Source: Erythrobacter sp. 34-65-8 (GTDB lineage: Bacteria; Pseudomonadota; Alphaproteobacteria; Sphingomonadales; Sphingomonadaceae). From it: 5,644 bases of DNA. Every line of letters begins with the position of its first letter. Position 1 is the first letter of the stretch. A program made the translations under genes and the position numbers. The stretch lies in NCBI GenBank assembly GCA_002278985.1, contig NCJP01000115.1, positions 1 through 5,644 of the forward strand, read 5' to 3'. A model generated the notes under the pieces. The model searched no databases and was not told the origin of the DNA. It saw only the letters and a program-made list of their open reading frames with translations. This document shows positions 5,398 through 5,644 of this stretch, piece by piece.

Positions 5398-5644
5398 TCA
5401 AATCCCCCGGCTGATCACTTCCTTCATGATCTCGTTGGTGCCGCCGAAGATGCGGGTCACGCGGGCATCGCGCCACAGCCGGGCGATGGCGTATTCGTTC
5501 ATGTAGCCGGCCCCGCCGTGGAGCTGGAGTGCGACATCGACTGCCTTCCACTGCAGCTCGGTGTGCCACAGCTTGGCCGCGCTCGCCTCGGTGGTGGTCA
5601 GCTCGCCCTTCAGATGGCGCAGCAGCGCCCAGTCGAGGTGGGCC
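5398..5644 (-). CDS. Second acyl-CoA dehydrogenase, only the C-terminal 82 residues visible
   Basis: The minus strand gives 82 codons ending in TGA at 5398-5400; the gene continues past the right edge. The visible part is the C-terminal helical domain. LQLHGGAGYMNEYAIARLWRD fits the second acyl-CoA dehydrogenase signature, and RIFGGTNEIMKEVISRGI carries the catalytic Glu (codon 5431-5433). It closely resembles the last 80 residues of the enzyme encoded at 1820-2983, with the same HGGAG, RDxRxTRIFGG and NE motifs, but differs at many positions (LWHTELQ against YWVTELQ; GTNEIMKEV against GSNEVMKMV). It is therefore a paralogue, not a recent duplicate. The expected role is FAD-dependent acyl-CoA oxidation. 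Substrate, start and operon context lie outside the window. Confidence 0.93.
   Translation of the reverse strand, partial: AHLDWALLRHLKGELTTTEASAAKLWHTELQWKAVDVALQLHGGAGYMNEYAIARLWRDARVTRIFGGTNEIMKEVISRGI

Noticed and set aside
5246..5569. Minus-strand frame across the four-way-junction repeat into the second dehydrogenase gene
   Set aside because: It is out of frame with the clear acyl-CoA dehydrogenase C-terminus ending at 5398 and reads through the repeat.

Overview
The window is GC-rich bacterial DNA with the strong G/C third-position bias, short intergenic gaps and gene content typical of an alphaproteobacterium. The best guess is a member of the Sphingomonadales (Erythrobacteraceae, Novosphingobium or Sphingomonas type). 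This rests on the GH97 glucosidase, the pair of fatty acyl-CoA dehydrogenases, the style of the small HTH protein, and an intergenic repeat with CGTCATTGCGAG and CAATCCAGAGC arms. It is a judgement from family knowledge, not from a database search.

Layout. Positions 1-1782 (+) hold the 3' part of a GH97 alpha-glucosidase gene cut by the left edge. It converges on a complete acyl-CoA dehydrogenase gene (1820-2983, -), and a GC-rich hairpin lies in the 37 bp between them. The dehydrogenase is divergent from an alpha/beta-hydrolase gene (3082-3957, +). The 98 bp between these two carries a 6+8+6 palindrome that may be a shared operator. Next comes a compact two-gene toxin-antitoxin module (4005-4226 and 4223-4504, +) with a 4-nt overlap, then a 193-residue helix-turn-helix protein gene (4560-5141, +). 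The gap 5142-5397 contains no gene. It holds a TTGACAC/GTGTCAA palindrome with a second half-site, and a 94-bp repeat that folds on paper into a fully paired four-way junction. The right edge cuts a second acyl-CoA dehydrogenase gene (5398-5644, -), of which only the last 82 codons are visible.

How the parts fit. The GH97 enzyme probably ends a starch/maltodextrin uptake cluster lying to the left. The two dehydrogenases and the hydrolase suggest acyl-CoA or acyl-ester catabolism; the divergent pair may be co-regulated. The toxin-antitoxin module, HTH gene and repeat form a small accessory patch between the two dehydrogenase genes. In this patch neither the antitoxin nor the HTH gene has a Shine-Dalgarno sequence. 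Each instead has a -10-like hexamer ending exactly 7 nt before its ATG, which suggests leaderless transcripts. No complete new defence or mobile system is evident. The most unusual items are the four-way-junction repeat, the probable leaderless starts, and an antitoxin without a recognisable DNA-binding domain.
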